64,000 nt of DNA from Microbacterium sp. RURRCA19A. Its GTDB lineage: Bacteria; Actinomycetota; Actinomycetes; Actinomycetales; Microbacteriaceae. The notes below the pieces were generated by a model. The model was not told the DNA's origin. It saw nothing but the letters and a program-made list of their open reading frames with translations, and did not search any database. This document shows, one piece after another, positions 1 through 8,838 of the stretch. The translations under genes and the position numbers were made by a program. Location: positions 124,001 through 188,000 of the forward strand of contig NZ_FTNQ01000002.1 of assembly GCF_900156455.1 (NCBI RefSeq), read 5' to 3'. How positions within the stretch are numbered: position 1 is the first letter of the stretch; the number at the start of each line of letters is the position of its first letter.

Positions 1-1
1 G

Positions 2-520
2 CGCGTGACCCTCCTGGGATTCGGCGGCGTCGGGCGCGCGATCGCCGCCCGCCTGAAGCCCTTCGAGGTCGAGCTGCGCGCGATTGCTTCGCACGGCCGC
101 CTGCAGGACGACGTCGAGGTGCTCCCCCTCGGCGAGCTGTACGACGTCCTCGCCCGCACCGATGTGCTGATCGTGTCGCTGCCCGGCGGCGAGAAGACGC
201 GACGCCTCGTCGACGACGCGGCCCTGTCGGCGCTGCCCGACGGCGCACTCGTCGTTAACGTCGGCCGCGGCCCCGTCATCGACACCGACGCGCTCGTCGA
301 TCACGTGCGGCGAGGACGCATCCGCGCCGCGCTCGACGTGACCGACCCCGAACCCCTCCCGAGCGACCACCCGCTGTGGTCGCTCGACGGCGTCCTCATC
401 GCCCCACACGTCGGCGGGGCGACCGGCGCCATGCGTCCCCGCATCGCGCGGCTCGTGCGCCGCCAGATCGACCACCTCCTCGCGGGCGAGGAGCCCGAGA
501 ACGTGGTGCTGCGGGGCTGA
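2..520 (+). CDS. D-isomer-specific 2-hydroxyacid dehydrogenase, C-terminal part (5' end outside window)
   Basis: The frame is open to the left edge, so only about the last 172 residues of a roughly 310-residue enzyme are present. Visible motifs are the Rossmann loop GFGGVGRAIAARL for NAD(P) binding, the VNVGRGPVIDTDAL segment with the substrate-binding Arg, the DPEPLPSDHPLW segment with the catalytic Glu region, and APHVGGAT with the catalytic His. The family reversibly reduces 2-keto acids to D-2-hydroxy acids in the cytoplasm. The substrate cannot be read from this fragment. It ends convergently with the transglycosylase gene, with a large hairpin between them. Confidence 0.85.
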   Translation, partial: RVTLLGFGGVGRAIAARLKPFEVELRAIASHGRLQDDVEVLPLGELYDVLARTDVLIVSLPGGEKTRRLVDDAALSALPDGALVVNVGRGPVIDTDALVDHVRRGRIRAALDVTDPEPLPSDHPLWSLDGVLIAPHVGGATGAMRPRIARLVRRQIDHLLAGEEPENVVLRG

Positions 521-551
521 CCCCCGCGCGGGCTCCGCGTCGCGGCGGGCG

Positions 552-618
552 CGAGACTGCATCCAGCCGACATCTCCATTGCAGGCTGCAGTGGAGATGT
601 CGGGAGGATGCAGTCTCG
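552..618. repeat. Long double-stem palindrome, family CGAGACTGCAT (copy 1)
   Basis: Outer arms CGAGACTGCAT (552-562) and ATGCAGTCTCG (608-618) are perfect complements. Inner arms CGACATCTCCA (568-578) and TGGAGATGTCG (592-602) are also perfect. It lies between two convergent genes, so it could act as a bidirectional terminator, but it has no T tract. A decayed second copy lies at 27097-27163, so it is a dispersed repeat. Confidence 0.85.
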
Positions 619-662
619 GCGATCCGGAACTCGAACAGGATGCCAGTGCGGGCCGGCCCCGC

Positions 663-1463
663 TCAGCCGCCGGCGCGCGCGGCGTAGGCGTTCGCCGCGG
701 CCGCGATGTCGTCGACGTAGCTGTCGAGGTGGTTGTACGAGAAGATCGCGCGCCGCCAGCCGGGGGCGCTCGTCATCTCCCCGGCGGCGCACAGGTAGCG
801 CCCGGCCGCGAGCGCGGCGTCGTCGATCTGATCGGGATCGGCCACGCCGTCGCCGTTGCCGTCCGCGCCCCAGCGCTCCCACGTCGCCGGGATAAACTGC
901 AACGGGCCCACGGCGCGGTCCCAGGTGGCATCCCCGTCCCAGGCTCCTCCGTCGGTATCCGCGATGGCGGCGCTCGCACTGCCGTCGAGGGGGATGCCAC
1001 GGATCGCGGGCTCCGGGTACCCGGCGTCGTCCAGGTGCCCGCCGGAGTGCGTGCCGTGCGCGGACTCGATCGCCCCGAGACCCGCGAGGGTGTTCCAGCC
1101 CAGCCCGCAGCCCGGCTGCTCGACCTTCAGCGTGAGCGCCGCCGACGCATAGGCGTGCAGGGCCCGCTCCGGGATGCCGGTCGCCGCCGCGGTGCGCGCG
1201 GTCCAGGTCGGATCGGCGGGCACGATTCCCGCACGGGGCGGGGCCGGAGTCGGTGCGGGGGCAGAGGTCGGTGGGGCGGCGACCGGTGCGGCATCCGGCT
1301 CGACCGCGGGGGCGTACGCGCTCACCCGCTCGTCGAGCGGACGCTCGCGCCCGACCGCCTGCGACGACACGACGAGGGCGACCGCGATGACGACGAAGAG
1401 CACCGCCGCGACGGCAGCGGTGATCGAAGACCACGAGCGACCGCGGTCGGCGTCGAGATCCAC
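663..1463 (-). CDS. Membrane-anchored lytic murein transglycosylase
   Basis: Predicted 266 residues from GTG at 1463, chosen because GGGGAGG sits 7 nt upstream; the frame stays open further upstream but there runs through repeat DNA. The N-terminus has a short Asp/Arg-rich cytoplasmic tail, one hydrophobic helix at about residues 13-35, then a Pro/Ala-rich linker. The extracellular domain carries GLGAIESAHGTHSGG, with the likely catalytic Glu, then VGPLQFIPATWERWGADGNGDG and ADPDQIDDAALAAGRYLC. These are typical of actinobacterial SLT/MltB-like transglycosylases, which cleave peptidoglycan glycan strands with 1,6-anhydro product formation. It stands alone, transcribed leftwards. Confidence 0.85.
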   Translation of the reverse strand: MDLDADRGRSWSSITAAVAAVLFVVIAVALVVSSQAVGRERPLDERVSAYAPAVEPDAAPVAAPPTSAPAPTPAPPRAGIVPADPTWTARTAAATGIPERALHAYASAALTLKVEQPGCGLGWNTLAGLGAIESAHGTHSGGHLDDAGYPEPAIRGIPLDGSASAAIADTDGGAWDGDATWDRAVGPLQFIPATWERWGADGNGDGVADPDQIDDAALAAGRYLCAAGEMTSAPGWRRAIFSYNHLDSYVDDIAAAANAYAARAGG

Positions 1464-1583
1464 GCGGATCCTCCCCTGGCATCCGCTCGGGCAGCGGGCG
1501 CCGCGCCGAGGATAGCCCGGCCAGTCGACGTGCGGGTGAACGGGGGCCGTCGCGCCGGAGTGCTGCGGCACCCTCACCCGGTC

Positions 1584-1639
1584 GAGTGTCCGAGACACGC
1601 CGTATGGCGTCGGGCGCGTGCGGCGCGTCTTGGACACTC
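1584..1639. repeat. Inverted repeat, family GTGTCCAAGACAC (copy 1)
   Basis: Left arm GAGTGTCCGAGACACGC faces right arm GCGCGTCTTGGACACTC across a short loop. The core GTGTC-N3-GACAC is itself a palindrome, so each arm can fold alone or pair with the other. Five further copies lie in this window, at 29730, 58105, 58305, 63479 and 63581, all intergenic. Here it lies between the ROK gene end and the transglycosylase start. Confidence 0.85.
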
Positions 1640-1696
1640 ACCGGTGGATGCCGGCTCCGGGGGGCACGTGCGCGGGCGCGGGAGCGCAGCGGCGCG

Positions 1697-2908
1697 TCAG
1701 CCGCGGAAGCCGGCGGGGTTCGCGAGGAGGTCGGCGAAGGCGAGCTCGGCGGGGCCGATGAGCATCAGGCGCGAGCGCAGGTGCGCGCGTTCGAGACGGA
1801 TCGTGCGGCCCTCCGCACCCAACGGGTGCACGCGCACCGCCTCGGCGAGACGCTCGCGACTGACCGACAGGAGCGCACCGAGATACCCCGAGAGCACCAC
1901 GGTCTCGGGGCTGAACGCGTTGACGAAGTTCGTCAGAGCGAGCGACAGCACCTCGACCTGGCGCGTCACCTCCGCCATCACCCGGGGGTCGCGGGCGACC
2001 CCGAGCTCCACGTCGAGTTCGTCCTCGTCGAGCTTCCGGCGTCCGAGCAGCGGCTCGAGGAGGTCGAGCCGGACCTCGGCTTCGAGGCATCCCTTGCGCC
2101 CGCACACGCACGTGCGGCCGCGCGGGTCGACGACGGTGTGGCCGAGTTCGCCGGCGTAGCCGGAGGTCCCGCGCAGGAGCGTCCCGTCGATGATGAGGCC
2201 GCCGCCGATGCTGTGCATCGCACCGCCGAGATAGAGCAGGTTGGAGACGCCGACACCGACGCCGAACCGCGACTCAGCGAGCGCGCCGATGCTCGCGTCG
2301 TTCCCGGCGGAGACCAGGATGCCGAGTTCGTCGCTCAACCGCGCGGCCACCGGATCGCGGCGCCAGCCGAGGGTCGGCGACACCAGCACGGAGCCGTTCG
2401 CGTTCACGAGCCCCGGGACGGCGAGTCCGGCGCCCACCACGCGGTAGTGGCGGTCGATGTCGGCGCGCATCGCCTCGACGCTCGACGCGACGATCTGCAC
2501 GAAGCGACGCGGCGACGGCGCACTCGCGGTGTCGTGCCGCAGCCGCGCGTGGACGACGCCGCCCAGCCCGACCAACGCGACGGTCACGGCGTGGGGTTCC
2601 GCCCGGACGCTCAGCGCGGCGACGTGGTCGTCGGGCTCGATGTCGAGCGTGGGCCGCCCGACCTTCCCGGTGCGTTCACCGGCGGCGACCTCGCGCACGA
2701 GCCCCAGCTCGGTCAGCTCCATGACCAGGCCCGTGACGGTCGAGCGGTTCAGGCCGATGGTCGCCCCCAGCTGCGCCCGTGAGAGCGCTCCCCGGAGGTG
2801 CAGCATCGACAGCACGGACGCGAGGTTCTGCTGACGGATCAGGTCGTTCGTCGTACGACCTGGCGGTGGTGCGAGCGGCGTCGCGGGCTCGAACACGGCA
2901 GGGGTCAT
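1697..2908 (-). CDS. ROK-family transcriptional regulator
   Basis: 403 residues. An N-terminal winged helix-turn-helix (about residues 20-85, with LSRAQLGATIGLNRSTVTGLV) is followed by a ROK sugar-kinase-like domain. The zinc-binding signature is present (GHTVVDPRGRTCVCGRKGCLEAE region, about residues 255-280). The kinase ATP motif DxGGT is missing; the equivalent stretch reads LSVRAEPHAVTVALV, so this is a regulator rather than a sugar kinase, as in the XylR/NagC group. It lies directly behind the ChvE-GguA-GguB type operon on the same strand, so it probably senses the imported sugar or its phosphate and represses that operon. A strong hairpin at 2962-2994 separates it from the permease gene. 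Confidence 0.87.
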   Translation of the reverse strand: MTPAVFEPATPLAPPPGRTTNDLIRQQNLASVLSMLHLRGALSRAQLGATIGLNRSTVTGLVMELTELGLVREVAAGERTGKVGRPTLDIEPDDHVAALSVRAEPHAVTVALVGLGGVVHARLRHDTASAPSPRRFVQIVASSVEAMRADIDRHYRVVGAGLAVPGLVNANGSVLVSPTLGWRRDPVAARLSDELGILVSAGNDASIGALAESRFGVGVGVSNLLYLGGAMHSIGGGLIIDGTLLRGTSGYAGELGHTVVDPRGRTCVCGRKGCLEAEVRLDLLEPLLGRRKLDEDELDVELGVARDPRVMAEVTRQVEVLSLALTNFVNAFSPETVVLSGYLGALLSVSRERLAEAVRVHPLGAEGRTIRLERAHLRSRLMLIGPAELAFADLLANPAGFRG

Positions 2909-2961
2909 GAGGAGGGCACCTCTCCCATTGTCGCATCGGCGGCCCCCCTGTTACCGCCGGT

Positions 2962-2994
2962 GTGGGGAGCGCGGCGCACGGCCGCGCTCCCCAC
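2962..2994 (-). terminator. Strong GC hairpin after the sugar permease gene
   Basis: Arms GTGGGGAGCGCGGC (2962-2975) and GCCGCGCTCCCCAC (2981-2994) pair perfectly over a 5-nt loop. It begins a few bases past the permease stop (2999) and precedes the ROK start (2908). No clear U run follows, so termination may be partial. Confidence 0.6.
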
Positions 2995-2998
2995 CCGA

Positions 2999-4219
2999 TC
3001 AGACACCGCCGTTGCGTCGCTTGTTGAAGATGTCGAACGCGACGGCGAGCAGCAGAACGATGCCCTTGATCGCCATCTGCCAGGCCGCGTCGACGCTGAG
3101 GATGGACAGGCCCATGTTGAGCACGCCCATGACCAGTCCACCGACGACGGCGCCGACGACGGTACCGATACCGCCCTGGACGGCGGCGCCACCGATGAAC
3201 ACCGCCGCGATGGCATCCAGTTCGTAGTTCTGACCGGCGGATGCCACGGCACCACCGGCGCGCGCGGTGCTGACCACCGCGGCGAGACCGGCGAGCACAC
3301 CCATGTTGACGAAGATGAAGAAGTTGACCCACTTCGTCTTCACACCGCTCATCACGGCGGCGAACAGGTTGCCGCCCATCGCGTAGATGTGGCGACCGAA
3401 CGTCGTGCGGTTGAGCACGAACGTGTACGCCAGCACGAGCACGGCGAGGATGATGAGCACGATCGGCGTGCCGTTGTAGGCGGCGATCGTGAACGCGACG
3501 GCCATGATCGCGACGACCGCGATCGCGTTCTTCAGCCAGAACGACCATGCGACCTCGCGGGGGAGCTCGAGCCGGCGGAGCGTCGCCCGGGTGCGCAGCT
3601 GCTGCACGATGAGCAGGACGCCGGCGATCGCGCCGAGCACGAGGGTCAGGCTGTCCCAGTTGCCGACGTAGCCGAGCAGGGGCGGGAGCCATCCCGCACC
3701 GATCGCCGTGAAGCCGTCGGGCAGACCGCTGATCGTGCCGCCGGTGAGGAGTACGAGCGTGAGCCCGCGGAAGAGCAGCATGCCCGCGAGCGTGACGATG
3801 AACGCGGGTATCCCGACGAAGGCGACCCAGAAGCCCTGCCAGGCCCCGACGATCGCGCCGACGACGAGCGACAGGATGACCGCGAGGTACCAGGGCAGAC
3901 CCCACTGGTTCATCGCGATCGCCGCGATCGCGCCGACCATCGCCACGACCGAGCCGACCGAGAGGTCGATGTGGCCGGCGATGATGACCATGACCATGCC
4001 GATCGCGAGGATCAGGACGTAGGCGTTCTGCTGGATGAGGTTGTTGACGTTGCCGGGCATCAGCAGGCGTCCGCCGGTGAGCACCTGGAACAGGACGATG
4101 ATGATGACCAGGGCGGCGAGGATGCCGAACTGCCGGAAGTTGATGCGGGCGAGCAAACCGCGGCGGCGGGGCCCCGGTTGCGTCGGCGCTTCGACCGTCT
4201 GGGTGGATGCGGTGGCCAT
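2999..4219 (-). CDS. gguB: Sugar ABC transporter permease (GguB/XylH type)
   Basis: 406 residues with about ten hydrophobic segments and the family motifs of RbsC/XylH/GguB permeases (IIAGHIDLSVGSVVAM and GGNLFAAVMSGV). It forms the inner-membrane channel of a monosaccharide importer with the ATPase encoded 5 bp upstream and the lipoprotein encoded before that. The N-terminal 30 residues are a hydrophilic cytoplasmic extension. The start is ATG at 4219 with AAGGA about 11 nt upstream. Substrate range is inferred only from the ChvE-like binding protein: arabinose, xylose, galactose or glucose are plausible. Confidence 0.9.
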   Translation of the reverse strand: MATASTQTVEAPTQPGPRRRGLLARINFRQFGILAALVIIIVLFQVLTGGRLLMPGNVNNLIQQNAYVLILAIGMVMVIIAGHIDLSVGSVVAMVGAIAAIAMNQWGLPWYLAVILSLVVGAIVGAWQGFWVAFVGIPAFIVTLAGMLLFRGLTLVLLTGGTISGLPDGFTAIGAGWLPPLLGYVGNWDSLTLVLGAIAGVLLIVQQLRTRATLRRLELPREVAWSFWLKNAIAVVAIMAVAFTIAAYNGTPIVLIILAVLVLAYTFVLNRTTFGRHIYAMGGNLFAAVMSGVKTKWVNFFIFVNMGVLAGLAAVVSTARAGGAVASAGQNYELDAIAAVFIGGAAVQGGIGTVVGAVVGGLVMGVLNMGLSILSVDAAWQMAIKGIVLLLAVAFDIFNKRRNGGV

Positions 4220-4224
4220 TGCTG

Positions 4225-5754
4225 TCAGTTCCTTCCGGCGGTCATGTGCCGCATGAGCGTCTCCTGCGTGGCGTCTTCACGGCTGACCTCGGCCGTGATG
4301 CGTCCCTCGGAGATGGTGTAGATGCGGTCGGAGAGGCCGATGACCTCGGGCAGCTCCGACGAGATGACGATGACGGCCTTCCCCTGGGCCGCGAGTTCGT
4401 TGATGATGCCGTAGATCTCGTACTTCGCTCCGACGTCGATGCCGCGGGTCGGCTCGTCGAGGATCAGTACGTCGGGTCCGGTGAACATCCACTTCGACAG
4501 GACCACTTTCTGCTGGTTCCCGCCGGAGAGGCGTCCGGTGATCGCGGCGACGCTGGGTGCCTTGATGTTCATCTTGTAGCGGTACGAATCGGCGACCTTG
4601 TACTCGCGGTACCGGTCGACGACGCCGAGGCGCGCGAGCCGCGACAGCGCGGAGGCCGAGACGTTGACCTGGATGTCGCCGATGAGATTGAGGCCGTACT
4701 TCTTGCGGTCCTCCGTGGCGTACGCGATGCCGTTCTTGATGGCCGCGTCCACGGTGCGGACGTCGATGGCCTGGCCGCTCTTGTACACCTCGCCCGAGAT
4801 CCCGGTGCCGTACATGCGCCCGAAGATGCTCATCGCGAGCTCGGTGCGTCCGGCGCCCATGAGACCGGCGAAGCCGACGATCTCGCCCGCGCGCACCATG
4901 AAGGACGCGTCGTCGATCACCACGCGCTCCGTGTCGACGGGGTGGTGCACGGTCCAGTGCTCGACGCGGAACAGCTCTTCCCCGATGTCGGGTTCGCGCG
5001 GCGGGAAGAGGCTGTTGAGGTCGCGACCGACCATCGCGCGGATGATGCGGCCCTCGTCGGTGTCGGGATCGTCTCGGCGCATCGTCTCGATGGTCCGGCC
5101 GTCGCGGATGATCGTGATGCGGTCGGCGATGCGGAGCACCTCCTTCAGCTTGTGGCTGATGATGATGCAGGTGATCCCCTGGTCGCGCAGCTGGTCGATG
5201 AGATCCAGCAGGTGCGCGGAGTCGTCGTCGTTGAGGGCGGCGGTCGGCTCGTCGAGGATGAGGAGCTTGACCTCCTTGGCCAGAGCCTTCGCGATCTCGA
5301 CGAGCTGCTGCTTGCCGACGCCCAGCTCGTAGATCTTGGTCGCGGGGTTCTCACGGAGCCCCACGCGCTTGAGGAGTTCTGCGGCGGCGGTGTTCGTGGC
5401 GTTCCAGTCGATGACGCCCCGCTTGGACTTCTCGTTGCCGAGGAAGATGTTCTCGGCGATCGAGAGATAGGGGCTGAGAGCCAGCTCCTGGTGGATGATG
5501 ACGATGCCGGCGGCCTCGCTGTCGTTGATCGAGCGGAACGCGACCGGCTCCCCCTCGAGGGTGATCGTGCCGTCGAAGCTGCCCGCGGGGTACACCCCGC
5601 TGAGCACCTTCATCAGCGTCGACTTCCCGGCGCCGTTCTCGCCGCAGATCGCGTGCACCTCACCGCGGTGCACGTCGACCGAGACGTCGGCGAGGGCCGG
5701 GACGCCGTTGAACGACTTGGAGATCCCCGACATGCGCAGGATCGGTTCGGTCAT
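4225..5754 (-). CDS. gguA: Sugar ABC transporter ATP-binding protein (GguA/XylG type), tandem ATPase
   Basis: 509 residues, the usual length for a double-ATPase sugar importer subunit. The N-terminal half has Walker [10 protein letters not shown], the signature region [15 protein letters not shown] and Walker [12 protein letters not shown]. The C-terminal half has the degenerate Walker [10 protein letters not shown], a canonical signature [14 protein letters not shown] and Walker [13 protein letters not shown]. This asymmetry is typical of RbsA/XylG/MmsA proteins. It drives uptake with the GguB-like permease. The start ATG at 5754 is preceded by GGAGG. A hairpin between this gene and the upstream binding-protein gene probably lowers its expression relative to the lipoprotein. 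Confidence 0.93.
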   Translation of the reverse strand: MTEPILRMSGISKSFNGVPALADVSVDVHRGEVHAICGENGAGKSTLMKVLSGVYPAGSFDGTITLEGEPVAFRSINDSEAAGIVIIHQELALSPYLSIAENIFLGNEKSKRGVIDWNATNTAAAELLKRVGLRENPATKIYELGVGKQQLVEIAKALAKEVKLLILDEPTAALNDDDSAHLLDLIDQLRDQGITCIIISHKLKEVLRIADRITIIRDGRTIETMRRDDPDTDEGRIIRAMVGRDLNSLFPPREPDIGEELFRVEHWTVHHPVDTERVVIDDASFMVRAGEIVGFAGLMGAGRTELAMSIFGRMYGTGISGEVYKSGQAIDVRTVDAAIKNGIAYATEDRKKYGLNLIGDIQVNVSASALSRLARLGVVDRYREYKVADSYRYKMNIKAPSVAAITGRLSGGNQQKVVLSKWMFTGPDVLILDEPTRGIDVGAKYEIYGIINELAAQGKAVIVISSELPEVIGLSDRIYTISEGRITAEVSREDATQETLMRHMTAGRN

Positions 5755-5815
5755 GGTGTCTCCCTCCGTCGCCCGCGGGCGACAGGTAGCTCCGCCGCCG
5801 TACGGCGACGGAGAG

Positions 5816-5847
5816 AGCGGCGGGGCGGGCGAACCCGCCCCGCCGCT
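5816..5847 (-). terminator. Intra-operon hairpin between binding-protein and ATPase genes
   Basis: AGCGGCGGGGCGGG (5816-5829) and CCCGCCCCGCCGCT (5834-5847) form a perfect 14-bp stem with loop CGAA (as written on the + strand). It sits 8 nt past the stop of the binding-protein gene. It is probably an attenuator or 3'-end stabiliser that keeps binding protein in excess over ATPase and permease. Confidence 0.65.
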
Positions 5848-5854
5848 GAGTGGA

Positions 5855-6973
5855 TCAGAGCCCGACGTCGGAGGCCTTGAGGAAGCCCGAGTCGATGAGC
5901 TTGGACTGCACGTCGTCCTTGACGACGACCTCAGGCGTCAGCAGGTACGACGGGACGACCTTCTTGCCGTTGTCGTAGGTCTTGGTGTCGTTCACCTCGA
6001 CGGTCTTGCCGTCCTTGATCTCCTGGATCATGGTGAAGACGCGGTCACCCAGAGCGCGGGTGTCCTTCCAGACCGTCATGGCCTGCAGGCCCTCGAGGAT
6101 CGCCTTGACGTTGGCCTTGTCGGCATCCTGACCCGTGATGATCGGGTAGTCCGCACCGGCGGTGTAGCCGGCCGACTTGAGGGATGCCTCGATGCCGATG
6201 GCGAGGCTGTCGTTGGGCGACAGGACGACGTTGACCTTCTTGCCGTCGCCGTAGAACGACGAGAGGCGGTTGTCCATCTCGGCCTGAGCCTTGTCGGACG
6301 CCCAGCCCTGGATGCCGATGCTGGCCCACGCGTCGTCGTTGGCGGGCGACTTGCCGCTGGGGACGACGAGCTGGCCCTTGTCGACGTACGGCTTGAGCAC
6401 GTCCCAGGCCCCGGCGAAGAAGAACTTCGCGTTGTTGTCGTCGGGGCTGCCGGCGAAGGGCTCGAGGTTGAAGGGACCCTTGCCGTCCTTCAGGCCGAGC
6501 TGCTCCTCGATGAACTGACCCTGGAGCGTGCCGACCTTGTAGTTGTCGAACGTGGCGTAGTAGTCGACGTTCTCGCTGCCGTTGATGAGGCGGTCGTACG
6601 CGATGACCGTGGCGTTCTGCGCCTTGGCCTCCTGCAGCACCGGTCCGAGCGTCGATCCGTCGATGGCCGCGATCACGAGGATCTTGGCACCGCCCGAGAT
6701 CTGGTTCTGGATCTGGCTGATCTGCTGGTCGGTCTTGTTGTCGGCGTACTGCAGGTCGACGGTGCAGCCGGCGTCCTGGAGCTTCTTCTGGAGCTGCTCA
6801 CCATCGTTGATCCAGCGCTCGAGGCTGCGGGTCGGCATCGCGATGCCGACGTTGCAGTCGCCGCTGCCCCCGGCGGCGTCTCCGCCACCGTCGGCGGGGC
6901 GGGTGGAGCTACAGGCTCCGAGGCCGACCGCGAGTGCCGCGATTGCCGCACCGGTCAGGATTTTCTTCAGCAT
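5855..6973 (-). CDS. chvE: Sugar-binding lipoprotein (ChvE/multiple monosaccharide-binding type)
   Basis: 372 residues from ATG at 6973 (GAGAGGAA upstream); an earlier in-frame start would put 16 polar residues before the signal. The lipoprotein signal [21 protein letters not shown] has the acceptor Cys at residue 21. The mature part is a type I periplasmic-binding fold ([42 protein letters not shown]), closest in feel to ChvE/MmsE. It captures monosaccharides outside the membrane for the GguA-GguB importer encoded downstream. It is the first gene of the operon, with a promoter-like pair at 7102-7131. Confidence 0.9.
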   Translation of the reverse strand: MLKKILTGAAIAALAVGLGACSSTRPADGGGDAAGGSGDCNVGIAMPTRSLERWINDGEQLQKKLQDAGCTVDLQYADNKTDQQISQIQNQISGGAKILVIAAIDGSTLGPVLQEAKAQNATVIAYDRLINGSENVDYYATFDNYKVGTLQGQFIEEQLGLKDGKGPFNLEPFAGSPDDNNAKFFFAGAWDVLKPYVDKGQLVVPSGKSPANDDAWASIGIQGWASDKAQAEMDNRLSSFYGDGKKVNVVLSPNDSLAIGIEASLKSAGYTAGADYPIITGQDADKANVKAILEGLQAMTVWKDTRALGDRVFTMIQEIKDGKTVEVNDTKTYDNGKKVVPSYLLTPEVVVKDDVQSKLIDSGFLKASDVGL

Positions 6974-7101
6974 TGTGATCTGCGTTCCTCTCTGAACTGC
7001 AGGGACCCCCGTGGTCCGCACCCGTCGCCCTCCCCGGCGTCAGATCGGGTACGTCCTCGTCCCGGCTTCCTGGCTCCGTCGTTAATTATGACGGCTCCGT
7101 G

Positions 7102-7131
7102 AACATATCCCCGGGCATGCGCGTTTGTCCA
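7102..7131 (-). promoter_or_regulatory. Putative sigma70-type promoter for the sugar operon
   Basis: On the minus strand TGGACA (7126-7131) and TATGTT (7102-7107) are spaced 18 bp apart and face the ChvE-like gene. An AT-rich near-palindrome around TTAATTA at 7081-7090 lies just downstream and is a candidate ROK operator. It rests only on sequence resemblance. Confidence 0.45.
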
Positions 7132-7224
7132 GAGTCCCGGGAGCGACGAAATGCAACGAACGCGTAACGGAACGTCGGTTCGCGGCTCGACCGCGCAACG
7201 CGCGGGTGCCGGAGGACGCGGGAT

Positions 7225-7809
7225 TCAGCGCACGTCGCGGTCGGCGCCCGACCACAGGTCGCCGCACTCGACGGCCTCGGCCCCGTGTGCGCGAAGATAC
7301 GGTCGCGCGCCGATGTCGCCCGTCGCCGCGGCGGCCAGCGCGGACCAGTGCCCGCGCCCGATGAGCACGGGGTGGCCCGGTTCCCCGCGGTAGTCCGCGG
7401 AGGCGAGTGCGTCGGGAGCCGCCCGCTCGGCGAGCCGCGAGACCGCCGCGGCGGGAAGCTCAGGAGTGTCGACGGGAACGATCACGACGGCGGGGGCGGG
7501 GAGGGATGCCGCGGCCTCCAGCCCCGCACGGAGAGACGCAGCGACACCCTCGGACCAGCGGTCGGTCCGGACGATCCGCGCACCGGGAGGTACGAGCGGC
7601 GACGCCTCGTCCGCGCCCGCGCCGAGCACGACGATCACCGGCTCGCAGCCTCCGGAGCGGAGCGCCGCGACGGCCTTCGCGACCCACGGCGTGCCGTCGG
7701 CATCCCGGGCGAGGGCCTTCGGGCCGCCGAACCGGCGACCGGCTCCGGCAGCCAGGACGAGCCCCGCCGGACGGCCCGACGGGGTGTCGGACGGGGCCTC
7801 GGGACGCAT
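7225..7809 (-). CDS. MobA/MocA-like nucleotidyltransferase (molybdenum cofactor modification)
   Basis: 194 residues from ATG at 7809. The N-terminal motif GLVLAAGAGRRFGGPKAL is the NTP-transferase loop with its basic residues. VPVDTPEL is the metal-binding Asp motif, and GEPGHPVLI is the conserved later motif of the MocA/MobA group. Such proteins transfer CMP or GMP to molybdopterin in the cytoplasm. The gene is divergent from xdhC with only 51 bp between starts. That supports a role in making the cofactor for the xanthine dehydrogenase encoded at 46-50 kb. CTP versus GTP use cannot be told here. Confidence 0.85.
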   Translation of the reverse strand: MRPEAPSDTPSGRPAGLVLAAGAGRRFGGPKALARDADGTPWVAKAVAALRSGGCEPVIVVLGAGADEASPLVPPGARIVRTDRWSEGVAASLRAGLEAAASLPAPAVVIVPVDTPELPAAAVSRLAERAAPDALASADYRGEPGHPVLIGRGHWSALAAAATGDIGARPYLRAHGAEAVECGDLWSGADRDVR

Positions 7810-7810
7810 G

Positions 7811-7837
7811 GTCACGACAGCGTAGCGTGCGCGAAAC
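7811..7837. promoter_or_regulatory. Weak GlnR-like box between mobA-like and xdhC genes
   Basis: Pentamers GTCAC (7811-7815), GTAGC (7822-7826) and GAAAC (7833-7837) lie exactly 11 bp apart, matching the gTnAC-n6-GaAAc pattern except for one base of the second. It fills the divergent gap between two molybdenum-enzyme accessory genes. The match is weaker than those at 29840, 45535 and 60899. Confidence 0.4.
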
Positions 7838-7860
7838 ACGTCGCGGATACGGTCGCCCAC

Positions 7861-8838
7861 ATGCTCGAACTGGCCGCCGACCTGCTGCCCCTGCTGGAGG
7901 CGGGGGTCCCCGTGGCCGCGGTCACGATCACCCGGGTCGTGCGCAGCGCACCGCGCGGGGTGGGCGCGACGCTCGCGGTGACCCCGGACGCCCGCGTGAT
8001 CGGTTCGCTCTCCGGCGGCTGTGTCGAGGGCGACGCCGTGATGCTCGGCCTCGACGCGCTCCGCTCGGCCGAGGTCCGTCGCGGCAGCTTCGGTTTCACC
8101 GGTCCGGACGACGCGATCGTCGCGGCGGGTCTGGCCTGCGGCGGAGCGATCGAGGTGGTCGCCTACCCCGTCGACGGCGCCGCCCCCGGCGTGCGCGACG
8201 CGTTGCGCCGCGCCGCGGCCGGACGCGAGAGCGCGATCGACCTCGACCTCGGCGACGGCACCGTCCTGGCACTGCGCCGGCGGCCGCGGCCCCGCCTCAT
8301 CGTGCTCGGGGCCGGTGAGCACGCGGCCGCTCTGTGCCGCGTGGGAGCCGCCGCCGGATTCGCCGTGACCGTGTGCGATCCGTGGGCGCTGCTGGTGACG
8401 CGGGAGCGCTTCCCGGAGGCATCCGATCTGGTCGTCGCCGCCCCGCACGACTACCTCGCGTCCCTGGAGGCACCCGACGAGCGCACCGCGGTGTGCGTGC
8501 TGACCCACGACGAGCGCCTCGACGTCCCCGCCATCCGGACGGCGCTGCGTCTGCCCGTCGGCTTCGTCGGCGCGATGGGGTCGCGGGCGACCGTGGCGCG
8601 CCGGGCGGCGCTGCTGACCCAAGCGGGGGTGACGGATGCCGAGCTCGGCCGGCTGCACTCCCCGCTGGGCCTCGACCTCGGGGCGGAGACCCCGGAGGAG
8701 ACCGCCCTGGCGGTGATCGCCGAGATCGTCGCGGCGCGACGCGGCGCGAGCGCTCTTCCCCTCCGGGCGACCGGCGGCCCCCTCCACGCGGACGCCGTGG
8801 CCGGCTGCACGGTCCCGACCCCGGTGACGGTCCGATGA
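7861..8838 (+). CDS. xdhC: XdhC/CoxI family molybdenum-enzyme maturation protein
   Basis: 325 residues from ATG at 7861, where homology to the family begins. The N-terminal XdhC/CoxI domain has SAPRGVGATLAV and SLSGGCVEGD. The C-terminal Rossmann domain has LIVLGAGEHAAALCRVGAAAGF and VGFVGAMGSRATVARR. XdhC binds sulfurated molybdenum cofactor and inserts it into xanthine dehydrogenase. No xanthine dehydrogenase subunit is beside it; the likely client is encoded at 46.2-50.1 kb. It begins a rightward four-gene operon linked by 4-bp stop/start overlaps. There is no obvious Shine-Dalgarno, so translation may be leaderless. Confidence 0.9.
   Translation: MLELAADLLPLLEAGVPVAAVTITRVVRSAPRGVGATLAVTPDARVIGSLSGGCVEGDAVMLGLDALRSAEVRRGSFGFTGPDDAIVAAGLACGGAIEVVAYPVDGAAPGVRDALRRAAAGRESAIDLDLGDGTVLALRRRPRPRLIVLGAGEHAAALCRVGAAAGFAVTVCDPWALLVTRERFPEASDLVVAAPHDYLASLEAPDERTAVCVLTHDERLDVPAIRTALRLPVGFVGAMGSRATVARRAALLTQAGVTDAELGRLHSPLGLDLGAETPEETALAVIAEIVAARRGASALPLRATGGPLHADAVAGCTVPTPVTVR

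Noticed and set aside
301..1641. Long open frames overlapping recognised genes on the opposite or other frames (for example 301-1641 minus, 579-2159 plus, 2798-4321 plus, 43957-47343 minus)
   Set aside because: They are by-products of high G+C with few stops. Their translations are Arg/Ala/Gly-rich with no family motifs, while the overlapping frames carry clear domains.
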